NCBI RefSeq assembly: GCF_026107375.2
Contig: NZ_JAPCIA010000001.1
Span: 2,914,001-2,978,000 of the forward strand
Direction of reading: 5' to 3'
Origin: Sphingomonas sp. BT-65
Lineage (GTDB): Bacteria; Pseudomonadota; Alphaproteobacteria; Sphingomonadales; Sphingomonadaceae
DNA length: 64,000 bases
The translations under genes were made by a program, and so were the position numbers. A model generated the notes under the pieces. That model saw nothing but the letters and a program-made list of their open reading frames with translations, searched no databases and was not told the DNA's origin. Below are positions 53,210 through 61,838 of the stretch, one piece after another. The first letter of the stretch is position 1. Each line of letters opens with the position of its first letter.

Positions 53210-54639
53210 GCCGGCGACCATGGCTTGCCGTTGATCGTCACGCGCGCAGCGGTGACGTGCGCGTTCACCAGCCGGTTGCCCTGCTTCACATTCTCGAACC
53301 GGCAATCCTCGATCCGGATCGCGTCGACCGGCAGCTCGGGATAGCTCTGGATGTCGAGCGCGTAGAGGCTGCCCTTGCTGCGCACGTTGCGCATCGTCAC
53401 GCCACCCACACGACGCGGCAGGAAATTGCCTCGCGTGCCCTTCCTGCCGGATTCGCTGTAGAGCAGGCTGATCTCGAGCACGCCCTCGCCCACGCTGTCG
53501 ACCTCGACGTCGCGGAACAGGATATTCTCGATATAACCGCCGCGGAACGAATTGCTCTTGAGCCGCAGCGCGCGCAGCAGGTCGGATCCGCCCATCCGGC
53601 AATCGCGGATATAGACGTTGCGGATCCCGCCCGAGGCCTCGCTGCCCAGCGACACGCCGCCGTGCCCGTCGCGCATGCGGCAGTTGCGCACGACGATATT
53701 CTCGCTCGGCACGTTGATGCGGCGGCCGTCGAAGTTGCGGCCGCTCTTGATCGCGATGCAATCATCGCCCGCGGTGAAGTCGCACCTCTCGATCAGCACG
53801 TCGCGGCACGATTCCGGGTTGCAGCCGTCATTGTTCGGGCCGAGCGAGTTTATCGTCACCCCACGCACGATGACGTTGGTGCACAGCACCGGATGGACGA
53901 TCCACATCGGCGAGCCGAGGATCGTCGGCCCGTCGATCAGCACGTTGCGGCAGCGATAGGGCTGGATGAAGTTCGGGCGCAGATAGGCTCCCGGGCCCAT
54001 GATCCGCTCGGACGCCGGCGCGCCGCGCTCGGCCATCTCGGCAAGCCGCCGCTGCGCCGCCTGTCGGCCGGCGTTCATCGCGGCGTCCGTACGCGAGATC
54101 CAGCCCCACCAATTCTTCCATCCCGCCTGCCCGTCGAGCGTGCCCGGACCGGTGATCGCAACATCCTCCGCATCGAACGCATAGATCAGCGGCGCGAAGT
54201 TCATGCACTCGACGCCCTCGAACCGGGTCAGCACCAGCGGCAGATAGTCGTTGGGGTCGGTCGAGAAACGCAGCGTCGCCCCCGCGGAAACGTGCAGATT
54301 GACGCGGCTGCGCAGGCGGATGCCCTTGGTCGGCCAGGTACCCGCCGGGATCACCACCCGCCCGCCGCCGGCCGTGGCGCAGGCGTCGATCGCTGCCCGG
54401 ATCGCATCGCTGGTCCTGGCAAGGCTCGCCGGATCGGCGCCGTAGCGGCGGATGTCGAAATCCTCGGCGGGAAAGCGCGGCGCGCGGATGCGCGCGAGGA
54501 TCGCCTCGGCCGGCGCCCAGTCGTCGGCCCGCGCCGCGCTAGCGACCGGAATGGCCGTCGCCAGCGCCCCGCCGGCTGCACCGAACATGAGGTTCCGGCG
54601 CGTGATCGCTTCGCCCGCCATCTTCGTTCGCGGATCCAT
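53206..54639 (-). CDS. GH28 polygalacturonase-like glycoside hydrolase
   Basis: A 477-residue exported pectinase. The N-terminus ITRRNLMFGAAGGALATAIP is a twin-arginine (Tat) signal. The beta-helix carries the GH28 catalytic set: SLGPNNDGCNPES (Asp of the N-x-D), FTAGDDCIAIKSG (paired Asp), RDGHGGVSLGSE (catalytic His) and RALRLKSN (R-x-K substrate binding). It hydrolyses alpha-1,4-galacturonan or rhamnogalacturonan; exo- or endo-mode is not decidable. The intact active site suggests an active enzyme. First gene of the operon with the pectinesterase; a palindrome lies in the divergent promoter region. Confidence 0.93.
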   Translation of the reverse strand: MDPRTKMAGEAITRRNLMFGAAGGALATAIPVASAARADDWAPAEAILARIRAPRFPAEDFDIRRYGADPASLARTSDAIRAAIDACATAGGGRVVIPAGTWPTKGIRLRSRVNLHVSAGATLRFSTDPNDYLPLVLTRFEGVECMNFAPLIYAFDAEDVAITGPGTLDGQAGWKNWWGWISRTDAAMNAGRQAAQRRLAEMAERGAPASERIMGPGAYLRPNFIQPYRCRNVLIDGPTILGSPMWIVHPVLCTNVIVRGVTINSLGPNNDGCNPESCRDVLIERCDFTAGDDCIAIKSGRNFDGRRINVPSENIVVRNCRMRDGHGGVSLGSEASGGIRNVYIRDCRMGGSDLLRALRLKSNSFRGGYIENILFRDVEVDSVGEGVLEISLLYSESGRKGTRGNFLPRRVGGVTMRNVRSKGSLYALDIQSYPELPVDAIRIEDCRFENVKQGNRLVNAHVTAARVTINGKPWSPA

Positions 54640-54707
54640 TCAGGCGCCTCTCTCAGAATATGCTGTTGGTCCAGGGCAGCGCCGAAAGCTTCTTTACCGC
54701 ATGGCAT

Positions 54708-54721
54708 CATGTCAATACATG
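54708..54721. promoter_or_regulatory. Palindrome in the GH28 / MGH1-like divergent promoter
   Basis: CATGTCAATACATG is a 14-base inverted repeat (CATGT-N4-ACATG) in the AT-richer gap between the divergent genes at 54639 and 54761. On the minus strand it contains TTGACA, a possible -35 for the GH28-pectinesterase operon. It may be an operator for a regulator of the locus; it does not match the spacing of the FadR-type sites at 59.6-59.8 kb. Confidence 0.35.
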
Positions 54722-54760
54722 TTATGTTTATTTGTATAGCCGCGTGGGAGAGCAGAGCTG

Positions 54761-56371
54761 ATGGCTGCGTCGAAACCGGGGAAGCGCGCCGTCGAACCAG
54801 ACAGCCCTGCATTGACGCGGCGGCATCTTCTCGGCCTCGGCGTGGGGGGAACGCTTCTCGCCGCCGCGCCCGCGGTCGCGGGCGGAGCCCAGCCGCTGGC
54901 CCTGCTCGACTATGCCCGCTTCCGTCCGCATGTCGACCGCTTCAACGCGCAGGACCCCGAGCGGCCGCTCAACCTCATTCCGAACAGTGCGGCATGGGAA
55001 TGGATAACACGCAACGTCCCGGCCTTCGAATGCCCCGATCCGGAGATCGAGGAGATCTACTGGTTCCGCTGGTGGAGCTATCGCAAGGCGCTGGTGCGGA
55101 CCCCGGAGGGCGCGATCAGCGCCACCGAATTCTACGCGCGAGCGCCGGTGAGCAGCGCGGTCGGCCATCATGTGATGGAGGGCCGCTGGTTGCGCGACCG
55201 CAGCTGGGTCGATCAGATTCTGCGCTACTGGCTGAGCCCCGGCCCCGGCGGGACACCGCCCAAGGATCTGTTCCGGTACAGCGGCTGGACCATCTGGGCG
55301 GCGTATGAACGCTGGCTGGTCACCGGCGACACCGCCGCGCTGCGCGACATGTTCGACGACTTCCAGACCTATTATCGCGGCTGGGAGCGTGAGCGGATGA
55401 ATCCGGACGGCTCCTTCTGGCAGTTCGACGTGCGCGACGCGATGGAGGAATCGATCAGCGGATCGCGCACCGACCGCAACCTGCGCCCGCCGCTCAACAG
55501 CTATATGTACGGCAACGCGGTCGCGATGGCACGGATCGCGCGCCTGCTTGGCCGGGGGGAGGTGGCGCGTGGCTATGACGCGAAGGCGGCGACGCTCAAG
55601 CGCGTGGTGCAGGATCGCCTGTGGGACACGCGGGCGAACTTCTTCAAGGTGCGCTTCGTCCATCCCGGCAAGCCCGATGACGATACGCTGTGCGACGCGC
55701 GCGAGCAGATCGGCTTCATCCCCTGGTATTTCGATCTCCCGGATCGCGGGCGCGGCTATGAGGCGGCATGGGCGCAGCTGCGCGACCCGCGGGGCTTTAA
55801 CGCACCGTTCGGCATCACCACCGCCGAACGCCGGCATCCGCGTTTCCGCTATTTCGTGGCCGGCACCTGCGAATGGAATGGGCCCGTCTGGCCGTTCGCG
55901 ACCTCGCAGACGCTGACGGCGCTCGGCAACATCCTGTGCGGGCGAACCCAGTCGCAGGTGAGCGCGCGCGACTATTTCGATGGGGTGCGGACCTATGCCA
56001 AGGCGACCTATCGCGACGGCAAACCCTATATCGGCGAGTATCTCGACGAGGCTACCGGCAAGTATCTGCACAAGGATCTGGAGCGCGGCCGCTATTACAA
56101 CCATTCCACCTTCTGCGACCTGGTGATCAACGGGCTGGTGGGACTGCGGCCGCAGCCGGGCAACCGCCTCGTCGTGCAGCCCCTGATCCCGGCCGGCGAA
56201 TGGGACTGGTTCGCGCTCGACGGCGTCGCCTATCACGGGCGGATACTGACGGTGCTGTGGGACCGCACCGGCAAGCGCTACGGCAAGGGCAGGGGACTGG
56301 TCGTGATGGTCGACGACAAACCCGTCGCGCGTGCGGCGAAGCTCAAGCGCCTGACTGTCCCGCTCGCCTGA
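54761..56371 (+). CDS. MGH1-like (alpha/alpha)6 glycoside hydrolase
   Basis: A 536-residue exported protein; TRRHLLGLGVGGTLLAAAP is a Tat-type signal. The rest matches the MGH1-like/GH63-type (alpha/alpha)6 barrel: IYWFRWWSYRKALVRT, GHHVMEGRWLRDRSWVDQIL, FRYSGWTIWAAYERWLVTGD, RDAMEESISGSRTDRNLRPP, INGLVGLRPQPGNRLVVQP. Acidic candidates for catalysis are the Asp/Glu of RDAMEES and the C-terminal E-W-N-G-P-V-W-P-F-A-T-S-Q-T. Substrate unknown; the neighbours suggest an oligosaccharide from pectin, such as rhamnogalacturonan side chains. It is divergent from GH28 and convergent with the TonB-dependent receptor. Confidence 0.8.
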   Translation: MAASKPGKRAVEPDSPALTRRHLLGLGVGGTLLAAAPAVAGGAQPLALLDYARFRPHVDRFNAQDPERPLNLIPNSAAWEWITRNVPAFECPDPEIEEIYWFRWWSYRKALVRTPEGAISATEFYARAPVSSAVGHHVMEGRWLRDRSWVDQILRYWLSPGPGGTPPKDLFRYSGWTIWAAYERWLVTGDTAALRDMFDDFQTYYRGWERERMNPDGSFWQFDVRDAMEESISGSRTDRNLRPPLNSYMYGNAVAMARIARLLGRGEVARGYDAKAATLKRVVQDRLWDTRANFFKVRFVHPGKPDDDTLCDAREQIGFIPWYFDLPDRGRGYEAAWAQLRDPRGFNAPFGITTAERRHPRFRYFVAGTCEWNGPVWPFATSQTLTALGNILCGRTQSQVSARDYFDGVRTYAKATYRDGKPYIGEYLDEATGKYLHKDLERGRYYNHSTFCDLVINGLVGLRPQPGNRLVVQPLIPAGEWDWFALDGVAYHGRILTVLWDRTGKRYGKGRGLVVMVDDKPVARAAKLKRLTVPLA

Positions 56372-56416
56372 GACCCGGGCGCCGGATCGCACAGGCACAT
56401 TGGATTGATATCCCAA

Positions 56417-56467
56417 CCGATGCGGTGCCCTGCTCGCCCCCTTTGAACGCGCAGGTCACCGCATCGG
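56417..56467. terminator. Bidirectional hairpin between MGH1-like gene and receptor gene
   Basis: CCGATGCGGTG (56417-56427) and CACCGCATCGG (56457-56467) are perfect 11-base complements; inside, CCTGC and GCAGG add 5 pairs around a 17-base loop. The structure sits between the converging stop codons at 56371 and 56478. No T run follows, so it could be a Rho-linked or stabilising structure. Confidence 0.5.
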
Positions 56468-56477
56468 CCGGTCGCCG

Positions 56478-59400
56478 TCACATCTTCAGGCGTAGGCCCG
56501 CATAGAAACGGCGGCCGATCTGGTCATAGACATAATAGGTGCCCGGAATGCCGGCGTACGGGACGATCGGCTCGACATCGAGCAGGTTACGGACGCCGAA
56601 GAACAGCTGGTACTGGTCCGAAACCTTAAAGCGCATCTGCATGTTGGTGTAGAAGCGCGGCGGAATGCGGAACTCCTCCTTCGGGATGAAGCTGCCGTCC
56701 GCCAGCGGGAAGGTCTGGCGGAACGGCTGCTCGTGATAGTAGCGCGGGACATAGTTGCCGCTCAGCGTCAGGCCGAAGACATCGTCCTCGTAGCTGATGC
56801 TGCCCGACCAGGGATCGTCCGGCGTGCCCATCTCGCTTTTGAGGTTGCGGCGCTTGGCTCCAGCGACGGGCGTCGAGTAGCTGCGCAGCAGATGGCTGTA
56901 GGAGACCTGAAAGCTCAGCCGGCTGTTCGGCAGCCCGATGCCGGAAAGGCCGGTCATGTAGGAAGCGGTAAAGTCCAGGCCCTCGATCAGGCGCTTGCCC
57001 GTGCCGTTCTGCAACTGGCTGCTATAGGTATCGATCGTGCCGATGCTGAAACCGCCGACGGCTTCCGGGCGGCGCGTGAACAGAGCGCACCATTCGGGGC
57101 GGCGATCGACGTAGCAGAGGCCTCCAGCCACATCGACGCTGATCGTGCCGATGCCACCGGAAATGTCGACCTTATAGAAATCGGCGGTGAGGATCAGATT
57201 CCGGAGCGCATTGATCGACGTCGGGTTGATCACCGCACCAAAGGTCAGCGTGTTCGAGAATTGCGGGCCGAGGTTCGGGTTCGGATCGTTGATCGACCGG
57301 ATTGAATTGCCGCGATCGGCGGCGCTGAGCGTGAACACGCCGCCATTGGCAGTGATGTTCGCCATGACCAGCGGATCGGCCCGGCAACCGGCGCTCGGCG
57401 CAGTCGTCGAGGTGGTCGTCACGCCGATGCACACGTCGCGCGTGCCCGCGTCGAAGGTCGTGGTCTGCGGGCGGGTCAGGTTGTCGATGGTAGGCGCCCG
57501 GATCGCGTAGGACTTTGTCCCGCGGAAACGGATGTCGCTGATCGGCGACCATTCGAAGCCGACGTTCCAGCCATAATAGACCTTGTCGAGCTGCCGGTAT
57601 TTGGACGCCCGCCCCGCGGCGCGGATCGTCAGATTCTCGATGAACGGCGTGTTGTGGATCAGCGGGATCTGAACCTCGCCATAGGCTTCCTTGATCGTGG
57701 TCGAGCCGTACGCGTTGCCCCGCGAATCGAAGCCGTTGCGCCCCGCGACATGCAACGGATCATGGGTCGTGAGTTCGGTTTCACGGCGATGCTCGACGCC
57801 GGCGACGACCTCGACCGGACCCGCCGACCAGAGCTGGAACAGCGGGCCGCTGATATTGGCCTGGAAATCCGCCAGCGTCTGCTTGGTGTAGCGTGAGCCG
57901 GTGGCCTTGGTCCAATCGACCGCGGCCTGCGAGATCCCATTGGTGCCGGCGAAGATGTTGATCGGAATGCAGCCAGCCGCCCGCGCAGCCGCATCGGCGC
58001 AGATCGCCTCGGTGCGATTGCCGTTTCCGTTGACGTCGAAGATATCGGGAATGACGTTGAGCGCCTGGGCATAGCGATCGGCGTTCAGCCCGTTCGGCCA
58101 GGTGTGGAACTGCGTCGCTTCGCCGTACGAATAATAGGCCTCGTACCGCCAGCCGCCGCCGAGCTTGCCGTCGGCGCCGAAGGTCAGCTGGAACCCGTCG
58201 CGCTCCAGCTCCGAATTGTGGCCGCCCCATTCGAGCGCGCGGCGCTGAAAGGTGATGTCGCGCAAACCATCGCGCCAGGTGGCGTTGGTGGTGTCCGTCG
58301 CGCTGTTGTAGATCGCGTCGGGCACGAACGGGTTGCGCACGATGGTAACGACGCCCGTGGGCGAAATGACCCGGCTTTCGATGTTGTACGGCGCGCCACC
58401 CGGGATGATGCTCTGGCCCGACGAGGACTGATGCGCGAGCGGGCCGCCATAGCCGCGCGTCTTCGAGCGGGCGTAGGTGCCCTGCGCAAACAGGTTGATG
58501 TTGTCGGTGATCTGATAGTTGATCCGCGCCGCCGTGTTGAGGCGCTCGAGCGGACTGGCGATCGCCCCGTACGGCGCGCCGTCGAAGAATTCGGAGGCCA
58601 GCGGTGCACGTGCAGTCCCGTCCAGAGCGATGGTGTAGGTGCCGCCGTTCCGGGTCACGAACAGGCCGGCCCCGGTGATCGGATTGTTGTCCAGCGCAAC
58701 CGGTACGAACAGGTTGCGCACCGCCTGAAGATTGGCGTCGCTGCCGCCCCCAATTCGCTGCTGGACGCCGAGGCTGCTGAAGCTGCGGGCGGTGTAATCG
58801 CGATTGGCCGAGGAGAGGAACGCCTGGTCCGACCAGCCGACGTAGAACATCGCATTGCCGCGGTCGTTCGCGAAATTGCTGCCCACCGTCAGGTCGGCCG
58901 AATATTCCTGGTTGTCGCCTTGCTCCGAGATGCCGGCCTGGACGTTCGCCAGGACGCCTTCGAAGTTCTTCTTGTAGATGAAGTTGACCACGCCGATGAT
59001 CGCGTCCGAGCCGTAGACTGCCGAAGCGCCGCCGGTAAGCACCTCGACCCGGTCGACGAAGCCGGTCGGAATGAAGGCGAGCTCCTTGCTCACGCTGCGA
59101 CGGCCTTCGATCAGCGTTAGCGTGAGGGTGTCGCCGCCGTTGCGCAGGCCGACGGTGCTGCCGCCGAGACCCTGGCGGCTGCCGTTGCTGGTGGTGCGGC
59201 TGTTGCTGGGATTGCCGAAGGTCGGGTTGTTCTGGATCGCGTCGATGACGGTGATGTAGCCCTCACGCTGGATCTGCTGGCTGTCGATCACCTGCACCGG
59301 GGCGGGCGCGGTTAGCGTCGGGCTGCGCAGGCGGCTGCCGGTGACGATGACGTCCTGCTCCCCCGCCTGCTGCCCCGCGGGTGGCTCGGCGACCTGTGGG

Positions 59401-59510
59401 GCCGCCGCGTCCCGATCGGCGGGCGCGGTCTGCGCCATCGCCGGCAACGGCAGGCTCATGATCAGCGCGATTCCGGCGCTCGTCACGAGGTAGCTCTCGC
59501 GTTTGGCCAC
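56478..59510 (-). CDS. TonB-dependent receptor
   Basis: A 1010-residue outer-membrane barrel that imports large ligands using TonB/ExbBD. Signal peptide cut after LPAMA. Plug domain: QDVIVTGSRLRSPTLTAPAP, VIDSQQIQREGYITVIDAIQ, VGLRNGGDTLTLTLIEGRRS, with FVDRVEVLTGGASAVYGSDA. The long barrel ends YAGLRLKM. In sphingomonads such receptors often import polysaccharide fragments; beside a pectin locus an oligogalacturonide is a fair guess. No SusD-type partner is present. The GTG start at 59510 follows AGGAGAGG. A FadR-type operator overlaps the promoter at 59587. Confidence 0.95.
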   Translation of the reverse strand: MAKRESYLVTSAGIALIMSLPLPAMAQTAPADRDAAAPQVAEPPAGQQAGEQDVIVTGSRLRSPTLTAPAPVQVIDSQQIQREGYITVIDAIQNNPTFGNPSNSRTTSNGSRQGLGGSTVGLRNGGDTLTLTLIEGRRSVSKELAFIPTGFVDRVEVLTGGASAVYGSDAIIGVVNFIYKKNFEGVLANVQAGISEQGDNQEYSADLTVGSNFANDRGNAMFYVGWSDQAFLSSANRDYTARSFSSLGVQQRIGGGSDANLQAVRNLFVPVALDNNPITGAGLFVTRNGGTYTIALDGTARAPLASEFFDGAPYGAIASPLERLNTAARINYQITDNINLFAQGTYARSKTRGYGGPLAHQSSSGQSIIPGGAPYNIESRVISPTGVVTIVRNPFVPDAIYNSATDTTNATWRDGLRDITFQRRALEWGGHNSELERDGFQLTFGADGKLGGGWRYEAYYSYGEATQFHTWPNGLNADRYAQALNVIPDIFDVNGNGNRTEAICADAAARAAGCIPINIFAGTNGISQAAVDWTKATGSRYTKQTLADFQANISGPLFQLWSAGPVEVVAGVEHRRETELTTHDPLHVAGRNGFDSRGNAYGSTTIKEAYGEVQIPLIHNTPFIENLTIRAAGRASKYRQLDKVYYGWNVGFEWSPISDIRFRGTKSYAIRAPTIDNLTRPQTTTFDAGTRDVCIGVTTTSTTAPSAGCRADPLVMANITANGGVFTLSAADRGNSIRSINDPNPNLGPQFSNTLTFGAVINPTSINALRNLILTADFYKVDISGGIGTISVDVAGGLCYVDRRPEWCALFTRRPEAVGGFSIGTIDTYSSQLQNGTGKRLIEGLDFTASYMTGLSGIGLPNSRLSFQVSYSHLLRSYSTPVAGAKRRNLKSEMGTPDDPWSGSISYEDDVFGLTLSGNYVPRYYHEQPFRQTFPLADGSFIPKEEFRIPPRFYTNMQMRFKVSDQYQLFFGVRNLLDVEPIVPYAGIPGTYYVYDQIGRRFYAGLRLKM

Positions 59511-59586
59511 TTTGTCCTCTCCTGTTTCAACGGCCCTGTCGGCACGATGAAGGAGGACCTAACATATCGATTGGAAAGTTGTAAAC

Positions 59587-59597
59587 TGGTATGACAA
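59587..59597 (+). promoter_or_regulatory. Candidate FadR-type GntR operator (receptor side)
   Basis: TGGTATGACAA matches T-N-G-T-N3-A-C-N-A, the consensus of FadR-subfamily GntR regulators. It is 77 bases upstream of the receptor GTG and, read on the minus strand, overlaps a TTGTCA -35-like element, so binding would repress the receptor gene. Confidence 0.5.
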
Positions 59598-59818
59598 AAT
59601 TACTCCTACTAGATTTGCTATCTATCTTCATATGAATGATTTTTCCTGTCGCTTTCGACGAGACGCGAAAGCCAACTCGCTAGACGAGCCCTTACAAGCC
59701 TTTTCCCGAAGGGATGGCGCGCGCGTCTCCGTCCGTCGCGCGTCGCTTCGTATTTTATTTCGCAATCGCAACGAGTTGGCGCCAGGCTGCCGCAATTCAT
59801 CGCCCGCGCCGTGTGAAT

Positions 59819-59829
59819 TTGTCAAACAA
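59819..59829 (+). promoter_or_regulatory. Candidate FadR-type GntR operator (regulator side)
   Basis: TTGTCAAACAA is a perfect palindrome of TTGT and ACAA with a 3-base centre and also fits T-N-G-T-N3-A-C-N-A. It lies 82 bases before the start of the GntR gene itself, where it would allow autorepression. Confidence 0.5.
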
Positions 59830-59910
59830 GTGCCAGCCGGTGACCAATTCGGAGGCGGGAAATGTCCGCGGCCTCTTCAAAATGGGAAGGAAACGCGGTA
59901 ATTTCTCTCC

Positions 59911-60693
59911 ATGCACAGCACGTCAGCGCCTGATAACAACGGCTATACAAGCGACAGCATCGATCTCAGCCATCGCGGCGCGACCCTCGCCGACAAGGTG
60001 TATGAGCAGCTTTTCGGCTGGATCTCGAACGGCCAATATGCGCGCCAGTCCAAATTGCCGAGCGAGAATGAGCTCGCCAGGTCGTTCGACGTCTCGCGTC
60101 CGGTCATTCGCGACGCGCTGAAGCGGCTGCGCGACGATGGCGTGATCTATTCGCGGCAGGGCGCGGGAAGCTTCGTGCTCGGCCCCGAGACCGGCGAAGG
60201 TATCGACGAGGCCGTCAATGCCGGCCCGCTGTTCACCCCCGCGCAGACGATCGCCGACATCCAGCGCTGCTTCGAATTCCGCGAGACGATCGAGGGGCGG
60301 ACCGCTGCGCTGGCCGCGTTGCGGCGCAACGGCGCGATCCTCGATGAACTCGCCGCCATCCTCGAGCGGCTCAAGCACGCGACGGCGGACCATGTCCACC
60401 GCGACGACATCGATCTGGAATTCCACCTCACCATCGCCAAGGCGGCGAACAATCACTATTTCTTGAACGTGCTGTATGCGTTGCGCGAGCAGATCACGGT
60501 CGGCATGAAACTGCACGGCATGGCGCTGCTCCAACCGAGCGCGCGGCTCGAGCAATCGACCGAGGAGCATGGCGAGATTCTCGAAGCGATCCGCGCCGGC
60601 GACGCCGAGCGCGCCAGCGAGGCGATGCGCGCGCATGTCCGCAACTCGCGCGACCGCCTGTTCGGCGGTGGATTGATCGACCTCAGCCTCTGA
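59911..60693 (+). CDS. FadR-family (GntR/FCD) transcriptional regulator
   Basis: A 260-residue regulator. The N-terminal winged helix-turn-helix is LADKVYEQLFGWISNGQYAR with KLPSENELARSFDVSRPVIR and DALKRLRDDGVIYSRQGAGS, the canonical GntR segment. The FCD ligand domain has the metal-site residues in RDDIDLEFHLTIAKAANNHY (Asp and His) and EHGEILEAIRAGDAERASEA. The FCD group includes hexuronate (UxuR/ExuR) and lactate sensors, so a galacturonate-derived effector would fit the pectin locus. The start at ATG 59911 has no close ribosome-binding site. Two matching operators lie in the intergenic region. Confidence 0.9.
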   Translation: MHSTSAPDNNGYTSDSIDLSHRGATLADKVYEQLFGWISNGQYARQSKLPSENELARSFDVSRPVIRDALKRLRDDGVIYSRQGAGSFVLGPETGEGIDEAVNAGPLFTPAQTIADIQRCFEFRETIEGRTAALAALRRNGAILDELAAILERLKHATADHVHRDDIDLEFHLTIAKAANNHYFLNVLYALREQITVGMKLHGMALLQPSARLEQSTEEHGEILEAIRAGDAERASEAMRAHVRNSRDRLFGGGLIDLSL

Positions 60694-60700
60694 TCGGAGC

Positions 60701-60719
60701 GCCGCGCCTAAAGCGCGGC
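60701..60719. terminator. Hairpin between GntR and alcohol dehydrogenase genes
   Basis: GCCGCGC-CTAAA-GCGCGGC, a 7-base stem with a 5-base loop that includes the stop codon of the dehydrogenase (60708-60710). It lies between the converging ends of both genes and could terminate both weakly. No T run follows. Confidence 0.4.
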
Positions 60720-61838
60720 GTGATAGATGGCGGCGATGTCGCGCTCGGTCATCGGACGCGGATTGTTGTCCAGCAACCGGCGGATCCCCGCGGCTTCCGC
60801 AGCCATTGCGGGGATATGCGCCGGCTCGATGCCATGCGCTGTCAGCTGCATCGCGATGCCCAGATCGGCGCAGAAGCCGCTCGTCGCCGCGCAGACCTTT
60901 TCCTCCGCGTCGCCCAGTCGCAGCAGCTGGACGATCTCGCGCGTGCGCTCGCCCGTCGCCGGCGCGTTGTAGGCGAGCATGTGCGGGAAGATGATCGCGT
61001 TCGCCCGGCCATGCCCGATGCCGTGCTGCGTGCTGAGCGGATAGGCCACCGCGTGCCCGCCCGTGGTGTTGACCGGCCCGAGGCAATAGCCGCCATAGAG
61101 CGCGGCCAGCGCCATGCCGGCGCGCGCTTCCAGGTCGCCGCCATGCTCGACCGCGCGCCGCAGATAGCGGCCGATCAGCCCGATGCCCTCGCGCGCGTAG
61201 AGGTCGATCGCGGGATGGGCGCGGAGGTTGGTGAACGCCTCGACGCAATGCGCGAGCGCGTCGATCCCGGTTTCGGCGGTGACCAGCGGCGGAACCGTCA
61301 CCGCAAGCTGCGGATCGATCACCGCGATGTCCGCCATCATGTGCCCGCTCTCGATCGCGAGCTTGGCGCCGGTCGCGTCGTCGGTGAGCAGCGCGCGCGG
61401 CCCCGCCTCGCTGCCCGTGCCCGCGGTCGTCGGCACTTGCGCCAGTGCGACGCGCCGCGGCGGTGCCTTGCCCGCGCCGATGATCGCTTCGACCGGCGTC
61501 GAGCGGCCCAGCAGGACGGCGACCAGCTTGGCCAGGTCCATCACGCTGCCCCCGCCGAAGCCGATGATCAGCTCGGGCTGGTAATCGTCGGCGAATGCGC
61601 GCGCTGCCGTGAGCAGCGCGAGATCGGGCTCGTTCACCACCTGGTCGAAGATCGCGACGTCGCCCGGCAGCGCCATGTCCGCCACGCGATCGCGGATGAC
61701 CGGCGCGGCGATCACCAGCGTGCGCGCGACCGGGCGCGCCGCGGCGAAAGCGCCGACCCGGGCGATCGTCCCGATGCCGAAATGCAGTTGGGGCGGCCGC
61801 TCCAGAACGATCGTGCGGTCGGGGTCGATTGCCGTCAC
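60708..61838 (-). CDS. Iron-containing alcohol dehydrogenase
   Basis: A 376-residue dehydrogenase of the Fe-ADH class. The N-terminal Rossmann part ([20 protein letters not shown]) has the [20 protein letters not shown] nucleotide-site motif and the [19 protein letters not shown] signature. Metal ligands are expected in [18 protein letters not shown] and [19 protein letters not shown]. FucO-like lactaldehyde/propanediol, maleylacetate or 4-hydroxybutyrate reductase activity are possible; sugar context would favour lactaldehyde. It starts at GTG 61838, overlapping the stop of the upstream FGE-BNR gene (GTGA), so both are one operon. Confidence 0.9.
   Translation of the reverse strand: MTAIDPDRTIVLERPPQLHFGIGTIARVGAFAAARPVARTLVIAAPVIRDRVADMALPGDVAIFDQVVNEPDLALLTAARAFADDYQPELIIGFGGGSVMDLAKLVAVLLGRSTPVEAIIGAGKAPPRRVALAQVPTTAGTGSEAGPRALLTDDATGAKLAIESGHMMADIAVIDPQLAVTVPPLVTAETGIDALAHCVEAFTNLRAHPAIDLYAREGIGLIGRYLRRAVEHGGDLEARAGMALAALYGGYCLGPVNTTGGHAVAYPLSTQHGIGHGRANAIIFPHMLAYNAPATGERTREIVQLLRLGDAEEKVCAATSGFCADLGIAMQLTAHGIEPAHIPAMAAEAAGIRRLLDNNPRPMTERDIAAIYHAAL

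Larger units (their letters stand above)
59511..59910. other. Shared intergenic control region of receptor and GntR genes
   Basis: A 400-base AT-richer gap between the divergent receptor (59510) and GntR regulator (59911) genes. It contains two candidate GntR operators (59587-59597 and 59819-59829) and, on the minus strand, a -35-like TTGTCA overlapping the first operator. Short open frames in it are not credible as genes. The rest shows no recognisable feature. Confidence 0.6.
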
